A DNA stretch of 64,000 nt from Prevotella sp. P3-122 (GTDB lineage: Bacteria; Bacteroidota; Bacteroidia; Bacteroidales; Bacteroidaceae): the NCBI RefSeq assembly GCF_002251365.1, contig NZ_NPJH01000058.1, positions 55,879 through 119,878 of the forward strand. The letters run 5' to 3'. The notes beneath the pieces are model-generated. The model worked only from the letters and a program-made list of their open reading frames with translations. It was not told where the DNA came from and did no database searches. The translations under genes and the position numbers were made by a program. Below are positions 34,375 to 43,904 of the stretch, in pieces (position 1 is the stretch's first letter; each line of letters begins with the position of its first letter).

Positions 34375-35070
34375 TTATTCGGTCAGTACTTTGTCGAGCC
34401 ACTCTGCGACATTGTCGAAGTCTACGCAGTCTTCCACTCTTATGTCTCCGACTCTTGTTCTCCGCAGCGATGTCAGGAACGCTCCGCTGCCGAGTGCCCG
34501 TCCGAGGTCGCGTGCCAGGGCCCTGATGTAAGTGCCCTTTCCGCATACCACCCTTATTGCGAGCGTTTTCTCGTGGGCATTGAAGTCGAGGATTTCTATC
34601 TCGTCAATGCGTACCGTCTTTGGTGCCAGTTCTACGCTGTCACCCTTGCGGCGCAGGCTGTATGCCCTGTCACCGTTCACCTTTACGGCACTGTATGTTG
34701 GCGGTACCTGACTTATGTCGCCAATAAACTGTGGAAGCACCGAGCGTATGAGCTCAAGTGATATATGCTCCTTGGGGTAGGTGCGGTTGACGGTATGCTC
34801 GCGGTCGTAGCTGTCGGTAGTCGCTCCGAGCTGCATGGTGGCTACATACTCCTTGGTGTGGGTCTGCAGCTGCTCAATCAGTTTTGTCTTCTTACCTGTG
34901 CAGAGAACGAGAACACCTGTGGCAAGCGGGTCAAGGGTACCAGCGTGGCCAATCTTCACCTTCTTGCCCAGCCGTTTGGACATGACGTACCGCACATGTG
35001 CGAGTGCTCCAAAGCTCGACATTCTGTAAGGCTTGTCGACAGCCATAATCTCGCCTTTAAGGAAGTCCAT
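34375..35070 (-). CDS. truB: tRNA pseudouridine(55) synthase
   Basis: 231 residues. The catalytic motif KIGHAGTLDPLATGVLVLCTG (about 39-58) contains the nucleophile Asp. KEYVATMQLGATTDSYDREH and VVCGKGTYIRALARDLGRAL follow. It makes pseudouridine 55 in the T-loop of tRNAs. It sits in a minus-strand run with uppP upstream (60 bp) and queA downstream. Confidence 0.95.
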   Translation of the reverse strand: MDFLKGEIMAVDKPYRMSSFGALAHVRYVMSKRLGKKVKIGHAGTLDPLATGVLVLCTGKKTKLIEQLQTHTKEYVATMQLGATTDSYDREHTVNRTYPKEHISLELIRSVLPQFIGDISQVPPTYSAVKVNGDRAYSLRRKGDSVELAPKTVRIDEIEILDFNAHEKTLAIRVVCGKGTYIRALARDLGRALGSGAFLTSLRRTRVGDIRVEDCVDFDNVAEWLDKVLTE

Positions 35071-35129
35071 GTTACTGTAAGGTTGTTATGGTTGAACGTA
35101 GAGTATCAGCAAATTGTTGCCCAACTCTC

Positions 35130-35933
35130 TTAGGAGAACGAGCAGGCAAGGGTGATGACACCTATGATGGCGCAGTAGATGGCGAAATAGACCAGCTTGC
35201 CTTTCTTCACGATGTCTATCATCCACTTGCAGGCCAGACAGCCGAAGACGAATGATGACAGGAAGCCTACGCCAAGAGCCAATGGCGAGATGTTGCCAAC
35301 GGCAGCCTCGGAGCCATGAGCCACAGCCTTGTAGACGTCGAGGAGTGCCTCGCCAAGGATTGGTGGTATGACCATCAGGAACGAGAACTGTGCCAGCGTC
35401 TCCTTCTTGTTGCCAAGCAGAAGACCTGTGGCAATGGTGCTGCCCGAGCGAGACAGACCGGGCATGACGGCGGCAGCCTGTGCCAGTCCGATGATAAAGG
35501 CGTCGCGCATGGATATGGTCTCCTTCTGGCGTGGCCGCGCATAGTATGAGAACGTGAGCAGCAAGGCTGTCACCAGCAGCATCGTGCCGACAATGGCGAG
35601 GCCGGAGCCAAACACTTCCTCAACGGCATCCTTGAAAAATACGCCCACTATGCCAACAGGTATCATTGACACTATGATGTTGAGCACATAGCGTGTCTCA
35701 TCGTTTAGCTGGCCCTTGAAGAGTCCGCGGAATATCCATGAAATCTCTTTCCATAGTATCACGAGAGTACTCAGCACTGTTGCGACATGTACGGCTACAG
35801 TGAAGGTCAGGTTGTCGTCTGGGTTTACACCAAAGAGGTAGGAGCCAATGGCAAGATGGCCACTGCTGCTTACAGGCAGATACTCGGTGAGTCCCTGCAG
35901 GGCACCGAGGATGAGAGCTTCCAACCAGTCCAT
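35130..35933 (-). CDS. uppP: Undecaprenyl-diphosphate phosphatase (BacA/UppP)
   Basis: 267 residues with about eight membrane helices. Signature motifs are [24 protein letters not shown] (Glu and the SSSGH motif) and [19 protein letters not shown]. It regenerates the lipid carrier undecaprenyl phosphate for peptidoglycan and O-antigen synthesis and confers some bacitracin tolerance. It lies 2 bp after the DUF3098 gene. Confidence 0.95.
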   Translation of the reverse strand: MDWLEALILGALQGLTEYLPVSSSGHLAIGSYLFGVNPDDNLTFTVAVHVATVLSTLVILWKEISWIFRGLFKGQLNDETRYVLNIIVSMIPVGIVGVFFKDAVEEVFGSGLAIVGTMLLVTALLLTFSYYARPRQKETISMRDAFIIGLAQAAAVMPGLSRSGSTIATGLLLGNKKETLAQFSFLMVIPPILGEALLDVYKAVAHGSEAAVGNISPLALGVGFLSSFVFGCLACKWMIDIVKKGKLVYFAIYCAIIGVITLACSFS

Positions 35934-35935
35934 AA

Positions 35936-36178
35936 TTACTCTTCAGCCTCCTTGCTGTCTTTGGGTTTGCGGACGATAGCGTAAATCATGGATATAAATC
36001 CCACGAAACATACAACAGGTGCCACTTTTATGCGGGTGGCACTGAAGATGTCGGCATTGAATGCTGACTCGTCTGAGCTTGAGCCGCTCATAAGCACAAA
36101 GCCTATGATGACAATAAGCATGCTGACAGCCAACAGAATGAAGTTGGTCTTGTCGAATGCGTAGTTTCTCTTGTTCAT
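35936..36178 (-). CDS. DUF3098 small membrane protein
   Basis: 80 residues with two membrane segments (about 12-30 and 52-68) and conserved [20 protein letters not shown] at the start. This matches DUF3098, a Bacteroidota family that is regularly found between ftsX and uppP, as here. Function unknown; the context suggests an envelope or division role. Confidence 0.85.
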   Translation of the reverse strand: MNKRNYAFDKTNFILLAVSMLIVIIGFVLMSGSSSDESAFNADIFSATRIKVAPVVCFVGFISMIYAIVRKPKDSKEAEE

Positions 36179-36259
36179 GTATGTAGTTGATTTTATGATT
36201 GCTGTTTTCCTCTGTTTCTATAGTATGGTATGCCTGTTCGGTCACCCGTGTTCCGACTG

Positions 36260-37141
36260 TCAGATTTTGTAAAGGTCGCCAGCCTTCATCTTCAGGAATT
36301 TGTTTACCGAGATGTTGGCGCAGATGGAAGTGATGACAATTCCGAACACCACTACCGCCAGCGCGGTGATGGCAAGGTCCTGCCATGACACTATAGTGAC
36401 GATGTCTGGCTCGTAGCACACCATCGCATACGACATTCCGCCAAGGGCCGCAATGGCGAATAGCGAGGCCACCAGTCCTATGACAACGGCACGGCTTACG
36501 AACGGACGGCGTATGAATCCCCAGGAGGCTCCAACGAGCTTCATGGTGTGGATGGAGAAGCGGCGGGCGTAGATGCCCAGGCGCACGGTGTTGTTGATAA
36601 GCGAGAATGAGACAAATGTGAGCAGCACGGCCAAAGTGAGCATCGCAAGTCCTATCTTGGCAAGGTTGCGGTTTACGGCCTCCACCAGGTCTTTCTGGTA
36701 GCTTATCTCAGTAACCTTCGGGTACCGCTTCAGCTCTTTGGCTATCCATCTCAGCGAGTCGTTGTTGGCATATTCGCTGTTCAGGGTAATCTCTATTGAC
36801 GGCGAGAAGGGATTAAGCCCCTCGGTAAACTCGCTGGGGTCTGCCCCCATCTCTTTTGTTGCCTCTTTCAGTGCTCTTTCCTTGCTGATGAAGTTGATGC
36901 TCCTTATGTATGAGCTCTTCTTCACGGCATTGCACATCTGGTTGCCCTCAGAGTCGGTCATGTCGTGCTCAAGCATGAGCGTAACAACAAGGTTCTCCCT
37001 AACATGAGCAGAGAGGTTGCGCCCTGCAAGAGTGGTGAGCACCACCAATCCCAGCAAAATGAGCACCAGGGCGGTGCTTATACATAACGTAATTGCCTGC
37101 AAGCCTGAACGCTTGCCGGTCTTTCTGTGTTTCTTTACCAT
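36260..37141 (-). CDS. ftsX: Cell-division protein FtsX (permease-like)
   Basis: 293 residues from 37141 (MVKKHRKTGKR); an ATG five codons upstream is less likely. One N-terminal helix (about 18-40), an extracytoplasmic domain (about 45-165) and three C-terminal helices (about 170-290, SFSLINNTVRLGIYARRFSI) fit FtsX. With FtsE it regulates peptidoglycan hydrolases at division. No ftsE is adjacent in the window. It heads the run ftsX-DUF3098-uppP-truB-queA-folK. Confidence 0.9.
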   Translation of the reverse strand: MVKKHRKTGKRSGLQAITLCISTALVLILLGLVVLTTLAGRNLSAHVRENLVVTLMLEHDMTDSEGNQMCNAVKKSSYIRSINFISKERALKEATKEMGADPSEFTEGLNPFSPSIEITLNSEYANNDSLRWIAKELKRYPKVTEISYQKDLVEAVNRNLAKIGLAMLTLAVLLTFVSFSLINNTVRLGIYARRFSIHTMKLVGASWGFIRRPFVSRAVVIGLVASLFAIAALGGMSYAMVCYEPDIVTIVSWQDLAITALAVVVFGIVITSICANISVNKFLKMKAGDLYKI

Positions 37142-37248
37142 TGTACTAAAAGGCAATAATAAGCCAAATCAGCTGCAAAGTAACAAAAAAAATGGCTATT
37201 AAACGAGAGTTTAACGAGCGTTAACAACCATACTTGCGAAATAATCGT

Positions 37249-37256
37249 TACTTTTG
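37249..37256 (+). promoter_or_regulatory. -7 box TACTTTTG just before the radical SAM gene
   Basis: Exact TAnnTTTG ending 9 nt before the ATG at 37266, implying a leaderless or very short leader transcript. Confidence 0.55.
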
Positions 37257-37265
37257 CACACGATT

Positions 37266-38045
37266 ATGACAACATCTCTACACCATTCACCCATATACGG
37301 TCCTGTACATAGTCGCAGGCTTGGGCTGTCGCTTGGCATAAACCTTATGCCGGGAGACGGGAAAATTTGCAATTTCGACTGCGTGTATTGCGAGTGCGGC
37401 ACAAACGGTCAGAGGCATACAGTCTTGCCACGTCCCACACGGCAGGATGTCTCAGCCGCCCTTGAGCAGGCTCTCAATATTATGCTTTCAGAAGGGAAGG
37501 TCCCCGATGTGCTTACTTTTGCCGGCAATGGCGAGCCGACAGCTCATCCCGACTTCGCGGCTATTGTTGACGACACCATCAGTATGCGAAACCGCTATTG
37601 CCCCAATGCCCGAATAAGCGTGTTGAGCAATGCTACGCTCATTGGAAGGCCAGATGTCTTCAGTGCCCTGATGAAGGTCGACGACAACATCCTCAAGCTC
37701 GATACCGTTGACACCTATTATATATATAAGGTGAACCGCCCGCAGCAACATGGATTTGATATAGGCAATACCATTGAGCTAATGAGAAAGTTCAACGGCC
37801 ACGTCATCATCCAGACCATTTTCATGAAAGGCGATGTGGAAGGTGACGATGTCGACAACACTTCCGAGCAGTTCGTCGCCCCATGGCTTGACGCTATCCG
37901 CAGCATTGCTCCTTCCAAGGTTATGATCTACACCATTGACCGTGACACCCCAGTGAAGACACTCCGCAAGGCCGACAAGGCTACCCTTGATGGTATCAGT
38001 GCACGGGTTGTGGCGGCAGGGTTTGAATGTTCTGTAGCATATTGA
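37266..38045 (+). CDS. Radical SAM protein (COG0731-like)
   Basis: 259 residues. The iron-sulfur motif CNFDCVYCECG (CxxxCxxC, about 34-44) follows SRRLGLSLGINLMPGDGKI. The SAM-binding GNGEP motif occurs in FAGNGEPTAHPDF. The C-terminal half is a partial TIM barrel without an added domain. Relatives are Fe-S oxidoreductases of unknown substrate. ATG 37266 is preferred to a TTG at 37254 that lies inside the promoter. Confidence 0.85.
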   Translation: MTTSLHHSPIYGPVHSRRLGLSLGINLMPGDGKICNFDCVYCECGTNGQRHTVLPRPTRQDVSAALEQALNIMLSEGKVPDVLTFAGNGEPTAHPDFAAIVDDTISMRNRYCPNARISVLSNATLIGRPDVFSALMKVDDNILKLDTVDTYYIYKVNRPQQHGFDIGNTIELMRKFNGHVIIQTIFMKGDVEGDDVDNTSEQFVAPWLDAIRSIAPSKVMIYTIDRDTPVKTLRKADKATLDGISARVVAAGFECSVAY

Positions 38046-38170
38046 CAGGCTTAAACACCCTTCCTTGATTGCGCACACTGATAGCTGTGGCATATGCCGC
38101 GCTTATGCTGTATTTCATGCGCTAAGTAACAAAATAGACCGTAGAATGGTACTGATAAATATATTTTTAT

Positions 38171-38178
38171 TATCTTTG
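38171..38178 (+). promoter_or_regulatory. -7 box TATCTTTG upstream of the secreted protein pair
   Basis: Exact TAnnTTTG 51 nt before the ATG at 38230. The -33 element is unclear. Confidence 0.5.
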
Positions 38179-38229
38179 CAGCAAAATACAGGAAACGTAT
38201 AATAATCTATATATAGCAAGACAATTCAT

Positions 38230-39612
38230 ATGAGGAAATTTTACGCAGTATTCGCTGTCCTTTCTGCATTAGGCTTTAATGCCAATGCTCAGGACAATTT
38301 TACAGTCCATGATTTTAAGGACGCAGAATTCTTTATCGACTTTGGTGGAGGCTACAAGGAGACCTATGGTGTGGCTGGTGTGTTCAACCACGTATCATCA
38401 AACGGCAAGTACGCCGTAGGTTGTGATGACCAGGGGATGACTACCGACTATGGATGCGCCTTCCTTTGGAGGAAAGATGCTCCGGACCAGTTGGAGTCGT
38501 TGTCGACAAAGACCTTGCGCGTGTCTGCGCTCGACGTATCGAACGATGGTATCGTGGTAGGAAGCTATGAGGTGGAGGCAGAAGGTGCCTGCTATCCGGC
38601 ATGGAGGCGAGTAGACAATGATGAGTGGTTTTATCTTCCCGTTCCCGAGAACTACTCTGAATACCAGGCCAAGGAGGGCTACTTTGCTGATGAGGCCAGG
38701 GCCATCACTCCCGATGGCAAGTATATTGGTGGCAACATCCAGTATAAGGTAGGTACATTCGAGTTTCAGGGCACCACTTATGAGAGGTCAATCGGTATTC
38801 CAATAGTATGGAAGCAGAACGACAATGGAGAGTATGTCATAGACAGCTACAATACAGAGTTGGGCAAAGCCGGCAACCACAGGCTTCTGGATGGCGGAAA
38901 GTTCGTCTCACCAGACAGGGACGTTTCTGCAAGCTACTTCTTTGGCCGCTGCATCACTCCCGACGGCAAGACCTACGCCGGACTCAACATCGCCGGCAGC
39001 GGCGGCTTCAATCCTGCCTTCGTCCGCGACGGCATCCTTTACCAGATATACGATTGCGGAGAGGAAGAGGATGACGTCAAGAATTTCAATGGCGGATGCA
39101 TATACAACTCCGATGCCAAAGGCAATCTCTACGGCTACTACCAGCAAGCTTCTGGCGACATTACTTATTTCATGATCTCGCCGAGTGACAGATTGTCCGT
39201 ATTGACCGATGAGACCCTTTGTGCAGATGCAGCAGGCAATCGCTACCCTATATCGTACCAGGGCATGTATCCGATGTGGGATTGCGACGATGAGGGAAAA
39301 GTATTCGTGGGAGCGGGAACGGCTATTATCGGAGATACGCCATACAACTATCCCATATGCGCATCTGAGAATATTACCGATGGCATTGGCAATACCCTGA
39401 ACTCCAATATGGGCGTTTCGCTCGATTTCGATGGCAACAAGGCCAGCATACATGGAGCATACCTCGCTGTAAGCCTTTATGATGCCTCAGGCAAATACCT
39501 CAAGTCTGCTGGACAGAGGCAGGCAATAGACCTTTCGGCAATGCCTGCAGGAACATACGTCCTCAGAGTGGCTACCGCTGCCGGAGTGAAGACTTTCAAG
39601 GTTGCAAAATGA
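38230..39612 (+). CDS. Secreted propeller-like protein with type IX secretion C-terminal domain
   Basis: 460 residues. A signal peptide (1-20, ending NANA) is followed by repeated motifs such as HVSSNGKYAVGCD, LDVSNDGIVVGSY, ARAITPDGKYIGGN and GRCITPDGKTYAG, as in HAF-type beta-propeller repeats. The last about 70 residues form a Por-secretion-like domain (LAVSLYDASGKYLKSAG, LSAMPAGTYVLRVATAAGVK, TFKVAK). It is likely exported by the type IX system. The function is unknown. Its stop overlaps the start of the next gene by 4 bp. Confidence 0.8.
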   Translation: MRKFYAVFAVLSALGFNANAQDNFTVHDFKDAEFFIDFGGGYKETYGVAGVFNHVSSNGKYAVGCDDQGMTTDYGCAFLWRKDAPDQLESLSTKTLRVSALDVSNDGIVVGSYEVEAEGACYPAWRRVDNDEWFYLPVPENYSEYQAKEGYFADEARAITPDGKYIGGNIQYKVGTFEFQGTTYERSIGIPIVWKQNDNGEYVIDSYNTELGKAGNHRLLDGGKFVSPDRDVSASYFFGRCITPDGKTYAGLNIAGSGGFNPAFVRDGILYQIYDCGEEEDDVKNFNGGCIYNSDAKGNLYGYYQQASGDITYFMISPSDRLSVLTDETLCADAAGNRYPISYQGMYPMWDCDDEGKVFVGAGTAIIGDTPYNYPICASENITDGIGNTLNSNMGVSLDFDGNKASIHGAYLAVSLYDASGKYLKSAGQRQAIDLSAMPAGTYVLRVATAAGVKTFKVAK

Positions 39613-41381
39613 CAATACATAATTCTTTCCATACCGCCTCAAGGGTCGCAAGCATAGTGTTTGCGGCCTTTGTCGGCCTTATGCCGCTGACGGCTGGAGC
39701 TGACGAGATTGCCCTCTCCAACGTCAGCAGCACTGGAACGGCCCTGATGGAACAAGTAAAGAGTGGGGTAGAGGCACCAGGTGAGGCTTTGTTCTTTCCT
39801 GCGTCCACCATGCAGGCATACAAGGGATGCACCATTCGGACGATAAAGGTGGCCGTATGTGGGGCTACCGACGAGGGCAGGGTGTTCGTGACATCCGACC
39901 TCAAAGGCACTCCCCTTGCCGAGCAGGCTTTCACGACAGCTGGCTCGGGGTGGGTCGATGTGACGCTCGATAGTCCTTACGTTGTCGACGGTTCTGCCAT
40001 ATACGTAGGGTTTGAGGCCAAGGGGCAACGCTTTCTCGCATACTGCAAGAGGCTGGTGGCTGACGAGGAGTGGATAAAGTGTGATACTCTTGGATGGAAG
40101 ACTTACGACAACGGCAGTAGTTCGGCCATTAAGGCAATTGTTGATGGAGACAACCTGCCACGGACCAATGTGCGCCTCGGCACACTCCGCATGCCTGCCT
40201 ATGCTCTCAGAGATGCTCAGACAGCATGCGAGGGAGAGTTCTTCAATCTCGGACTTGACGATGTGACAAGCCTTACGTTCAGCTATATCGTCGATGGCAA
40301 CGTTGCCTCGACAGAGACCATTACCATGTCGGGCGTAAAACCACGAAGCAAGGGCACCTTTACCTTGGCAGGCTACACATTGTCCGACGAGGGTGAGTAC
40401 GACCTGCAGTTGCGCATATCAGCCGTCAATGGTAGTCCTGACCCTATAGATGCAGACAACCGCTCGGCAACAAAAAGGGCTGTCTGCAGGGAGTCGTTCG
40501 TTCAGCGCAAGATGCTTTTGGAGGTGTTCTCCACAGAGCTGTGCGTTAACTGCGCTGGTGCCCATGTCGCCATCGCCGAGGCTATGAAGGACTGCGACGA
40601 TTATGTGGAACTTTGCCATCATGCCGGCTTCTACACCGACGGCCTGACAATAGACGCAAGCAAGGACTACGAGTGGTTCTACAAACCGTCAAACCTCTTT
40701 GCTCCAGCCCTGATGGCCGACCGTACGAACTTTGGCGAGGAATATCCAGACTATTATAATTATGGTGTACCTGTGATAGAGGGCAGTGGCTCGCGCGCAA
40801 GGCTCTTCCATGACGTTGCGATGAAGATACCTGCACTGGTGTCCGTCGATATGAATGTCGCTCTTGACCGCGAGACAAGAATGGTGTCGGTCAATGTCAA
40901 GGGCAACCAGCTGCTGCCCGTGGAAGGTGCCGATATGGCCAGGCTGTATGTGTTCCTGACCGAGGACAGTATTTTCACTACAACGCAGCGCGGTGCTCTG
41001 GGCGATTTCTGGCATCGCCATGCGGCACGCAAGAGTCTTACCCCGTCGTGGGGAGACGCCATAGACCTGCAGGAAGGCTATGATGCCGATTACTCCTTTG
41101 TTATTCCTGAGGAATGGAACATTGACAAGATGTCGGCCGTGGCATTCGTGGCCAAGTACAATCCCGATGACAAGAACGACTGCAATGTCTTGAATGCCAA
41201 CTCTATTGAATTGTCGGATGCTACATCGGGAATAAGCCTCACGGCCAACGACCATTCCGGCGAGGCTCCTCATGCCATATACAACCTTGCCGGAATGCGA
41301 CTGAAGGCTCTGCCCAAGACAGCAACTCCTGGTCAACGCAAACAGTTGTATATAATTGATGGAAAGAAGGTTCTACGATAA
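39609..41381 (+). CDS. Secreted Omp28-related thioredoxin-like protein
   Basis: 590 residues with a signal peptide (about 1-31). The middle (about 295-420) has LLEVFSTELCVNCAGAHVAI with a CxxC pair and VELCHHAGFYTDGL, as in Omp28-related outer-membrane proteins of Bacteroidota. The end IYNLAGMRLKAL...QLYIIDGKKVLR is a short secretion-type tail. The first part (about 35-190) looks like a beta-sandwich domain. It overlaps and is co-transcribed with the propeller protein. The role is unknown, though the CxxC suggests redox or metal chemistry. Confidence 0.75.
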   Translation: MTIHNSFHTASRVASIVFAAFVGLMPLTAGADEIALSNVSSTGTALMEQVKSGVEAPGEALFFPASTMQAYKGCTIRTIKVAVCGATDEGRVFVTSDLKGTPLAEQAFTTAGSGWVDVTLDSPYVVDGSAIYVGFEAKGQRFLAYCKRLVADEEWIKCDTLGWKTYDNGSSSAIKAIVDGDNLPRTNVRLGTLRMPAYALRDAQTACEGEFFNLGLDDVTSLTFSYIVDGNVASTETITMSGVKPRSKGTFTLAGYTLSDEGEYDLQLRISAVNGSPDPIDADNRSATKRAVCRESFVQRKMLLEVFSTELCVNCAGAHVAIAEAMKDCDDYVELCHHAGFYTDGLTIDASKDYEWFYKPSNLFAPALMADRTNFGEEYPDYYNYGVPVIEGSGSRARLFHDVAMKIPALVSVDMNVALDRETRMVSVNVKGNQLLPVEGADMARLYVFLTEDSIFTTTQRGALGDFWHRHAARKSLTPSWGDAIDLQEGYDADYSFVIPEEWNIDKMSAVAFVAKYNPDDKNDCNVLNANSIELSDATSGISLTANDHSGEAPHAIYNLAGMRLKALPKTATPGQRKQLYIIDGKKVLR

Positions 41382-41510
41382 GGAGCGCTCCATTAATTAG
41401 CAAGAGGCTAAAATCGCCCTTGGCATAAGAACAGTCCCGAAATGGCTCAGTGGAAAAACATGGGGATGGGACCTAAATGAAGGTGCCTTTTCCAGCAAAC
41501 GTTTGTAAGT

Positions 41511-41600
41511 ATGGTTGCAAAGCTTTGCGTGGGCGATTGCAAAGCTTTGCGTGGGCCGATGCAAAGCTTTGCGTTGGCCGATGCAATGCTTTGCGTCTGG
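41511..41600. repeat. Four 22-bp tandem repeats with GCAAAGCTTTGC palindromes
   Basis: The palindrome occurs at 41517, 41539, 41561 and (as GCAATGCTTTGC) 41583, exactly 22 bp apart, joined by GTGGGCCGAT-like linkers. It lies between convergent genes (Omp28-like protein and rpsO). No gene is seen in 41382-41640. Confidence 0.9.
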
Positions 41601-41640
41601 GATGGTCAAAACTGCTAACCCTACTCTCTAAAACAAAAAT

Positions 41641-41672
41641 AGCCGCTCTCCAAAGGAGAACGGCTTGTTTTT
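41641..41672 (-). terminator. Bidirectional terminator after rpsO
   Basis: AGCCGCTCTCC and GGAGAACGGCT pair around AAA (one mismatch). T-runs follow on both strands, so it ends rpsO and can stop plus-strand readthrough. Confidence 0.85.
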
Positions 41673-41686
41673 TTTGCTTGCTGCAA

Positions 41687-41956
41687 TTACTTGCGGAGGC
41701 CGAGGGCCTTGATGATGGCACGATAGCGGTTGATGTCGCGATCGTAGAGGTAATTGAGCAATGCACGGCGCTTTCCTACCAGCTGTGTCAGAGAACGTGT
41801 GGTAGTATAATCTTTACGGTGCTTCTTTACGTGCTCCGTCAAATGGGCAATACGGTATGAGAACAATGCTATCTGGCTCTCAGCTGAGCCAGTATCAGAG
41901 TTAGACTTTCCGTACTTGCCAAAGATCTCTTCTTTTTTTGCCTTGTCTAAATACAT
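41687..41956 (-). CDS. rpsO: 30S ribosomal protein S15
   Basis: 89 residues, normal for S15. It contains DTGSAESQIALFSYRIAHLT, HRKDYTTTRSLTQLVGKRRA and LLNYLYDRDINRYRAIIKAL. It binds 16S rRNA in the central domain and bridges the subunits. It is monocistronic, with its own promoter and terminator. Confidence 0.97.
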   Translation of the reverse strand: MYLDKAKKEEIFGKYGKSNSDTGSAESQIALFSYRIAHLTEHVKKHRKDYTTTRSLTQLVGKRRALLNYLYDRDINRYRAIIKALGLRK

Positions 41957-41999
41957 AGCTTTTGTAAATAATTAATAATGTTGTGCAAAAATGCGGGTG

Positions 42000-42007
42000 C
42001 AAAGTTA
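42000..42007 (-). promoter_or_regulatory. -7 box TAACTTTG for rpsO
   Basis: Exact TAnnTTTG on the minus strand, about 44 nt before the rpsO ATG. Confidence 0.6.
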
Positions 42008-42050
42008 CAACTTTTTTCCGATAATGACAAGCACATCCAATATTTTTTTG

Positions 42051-42058
42051 TAATTTTG
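42051..42058 (+). promoter_or_regulatory. -7 box TAATTTTG for typA
   Basis: Exact TAnnTTTG 25 nt before the typA ATG, divergent from the rpsO promoter. No TTTG is found at the normal -33 distance. Confidence 0.55.
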
Positions 42059-42083
42059 CACCCGATTTATATCATTTTATACA

Positions 42084-43886
42084 ATGCAAGACATTAGGAA
42101 CATAGCAGTTATTGCTCACGTCGACCATGGCAAGACAACTCTCGTCGACAAGATGATGCTCGCCGGAAAGCTTTTCCGCGACGGACAGGATAACAGTGGA
42201 GAAGTGCTCGATGCCAACGATTTGGAACGCGAGCGTGGCATTACCATTCTTTCGAAAAACGTATCCATAAACTGGAAAGGAGTAAAGATAAACATCCTCG
42301 ACACCCCGGGTCACTCCGACTTTGGTGGTGAGGTTGAGCGTGTGCTCAATATGGCCGATGGTTGTCTGCTGCTCGTCGATGCCTTTGAGGGGCCGATGCC
42401 GCAGACGCGCTTCGTATTGCAGAAAGCCCTGCAGCTCGGACTGAAGCCCATTGTGGTAGTCAACAAGGTTGACAAGCCCAACTGCCGTCCCGAGGAGGTC
42501 TACGAGATGGTGTTCGACCTTATGTTCGCGCTCAACGCTACTGAGGACCAGCTCGACTTCCCCGTTGTCTATGGTTCGGCAAAGAACGGATGGATGGCAG
42601 AGGAGTGGAACCAGCCTACCGACAACATCGACTATCTGCTTGACAAGATTGTAGAGGTCATACCAGCCCCAAGACAGATTGAGGGAACACCTCAGATGCT
42701 CATCACATCGCTCGACTACAGCAACTATACAGGCCGTATTGCCGTGGGACGCGTACACCGCGGAACCCTTACTGACGGCATGAACGTTACTATATGTCAT
42801 CGTGACGGATCGCAGGAGAAGACACGCATCAAGGAGCTGCACACCTTCGAGGGTATGGGACACCAGAAGACCAGCAGCGTTGACTCTGGTGATATATGCG
42901 CCGTCATAGGACTGGAGAAATTCGAGATTGGCGATACCATCTGTGATTTTGAAAATCCCGAGCCTCTGCCGCCGATAGCCATTGACGAGCCTACCATGAG
43001 CATGCTCTTTACCATCAACGACAGCCCGTTCTTCGGAAAGGAAGGCAAATACTGCACCTCACGGCACATACAGGACAGACTCAACAAGGAGCTTGAGAAA
43101 AACCTCGCTCTCAGGGTTAGGCCTTTCGAGGACTCTACCGACAAGTGGATTGTCAGCGGACGTGGTGTGCTCCATCTGTCTGTGCTCATCGAGACCATGC
43201 GCCGTGAAGGCTACGAGCTGCAGGTGGGACAGCCGCAGGTTATCTACAAGACCATCGACGGACAGAAGTGCGAGCCTATCGAGGAACTGACCATCAATGT
43301 CCCGGAGGAGTTTGCAAGCAAGATGATAGACATGGTGACACGCCGAAAGGGCGAGATGACCTCCATGGAGAGCCAGTCCGACCGTGTGAACATAGAGTTC
43401 GAGATACCTTCACGCGGTATTATCGGCCTGCGTACCAACGTACTCACGGCATCACAGGGCGAGGCTATCATGGCCCATCGCTTCAAGGAGTACCAGCCTT
43501 TCAAGGGCGAAATCCTGCGTCGCACCAACGGCTCCATGATAGCACTTGAGACCGGAACGTCGTATGCCTACTCAATAGATAAGCTCCAGGACCGTGGAAA
43601 GTTCTTCATCGACCCGGGTGATGAGGTGTATGCCGGACAGGTAGTAGGCGAGCATGTACACGATAACGACCTGGTCATCAACGTCACCAAGGCAAAACAG
43701 CTCACCAACGTGCGTGCCTCTGGTTCCGACGAGAAGGCTCGCGTCATTCCCAAGACCGTTATGAGCTTGGAGGAATGTCTTGAGTACATCAAGGGCGATG
43801 AGCTGGTGGAGGTAACACCGAAGAACATGCGAATGAGGAAAACTATTCTCGACCATCTGGAGAGAAAAAGAGCCAATAAGGAGTAA
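42084..43886 (+). CDS. typA: Translational GTPase TypA/BipA
   Basis: 600 residues. The G domain shows [15 protein letters not shown] (G1), RGITI (G2), [14 protein letters not shown] (G3) and [12 protein letters not shown] (G4). EF-G-like domains and the BipA-specific C-terminal region follow ([27 protein letters not shown]-like region, [11 protein letters not shown]). It is a ribosome-associated GTPase linked to 50S assembly and stress or cold growth. The acyltransferase gene follows 18 bp later. Confidence 0.96.
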   Translation: MQDIRNIAVIAHVDHGKTTLVDKMMLAGKLFRDGQDNSGEVLDANDLERERGITILSKNVSINWKGVKINILDTPGHSDFGGEVERVLNMADGCLLLVDAFEGPMPQTRFVLQKALQLGLKPIVVVNKVDKPNCRPEEVYEMVFDLMFALNATEDQLDFPVVYGSAKNGWMAEEWNQPTDNIDYLLDKIVEVIPAPRQIEGTPQMLITSLDYSNYTGRIAVGRVHRGTLTDGMNVTICHRDGSQEKTRIKELHTFEGMGHQKTSSVDSGDICAVIGLEKFEIGDTICDFENPEPLPPIAIDEPTMSMLFTINDSPFFGKEGKYCTSRHIQDRLNKELEKNLALRVRPFEDSTDKWIVSGRGVLHLSVLIETMRREGYELQVGQPQVIYKTIDGQKCEPIEELTINVPEEFASKMIDMVTRRKGEMTSMESQSDRVNIEFEIPSRGIIGLRTNVLTASQGEAIMAHRFKEYQPFKGEILRRTNGSMIALETGTSYAYSIDKLQDRGKFFIDPGDEVYAGQVVGEHVHDNDLVINVTKAKQLTNVRASGSDEKARVIPKTVMSLEECLEYIKGDELVEVTPKNMRMRKTILDHLERKRANKE

Positions 43887-43904
43887 CAGGGACAAATAGT
43901 ATTC

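Noticed and set aside
41511..41600. CRISPR-like array
   Set aside because: Tandem 22-bp units with near-identical linkers and no spacer diversity.
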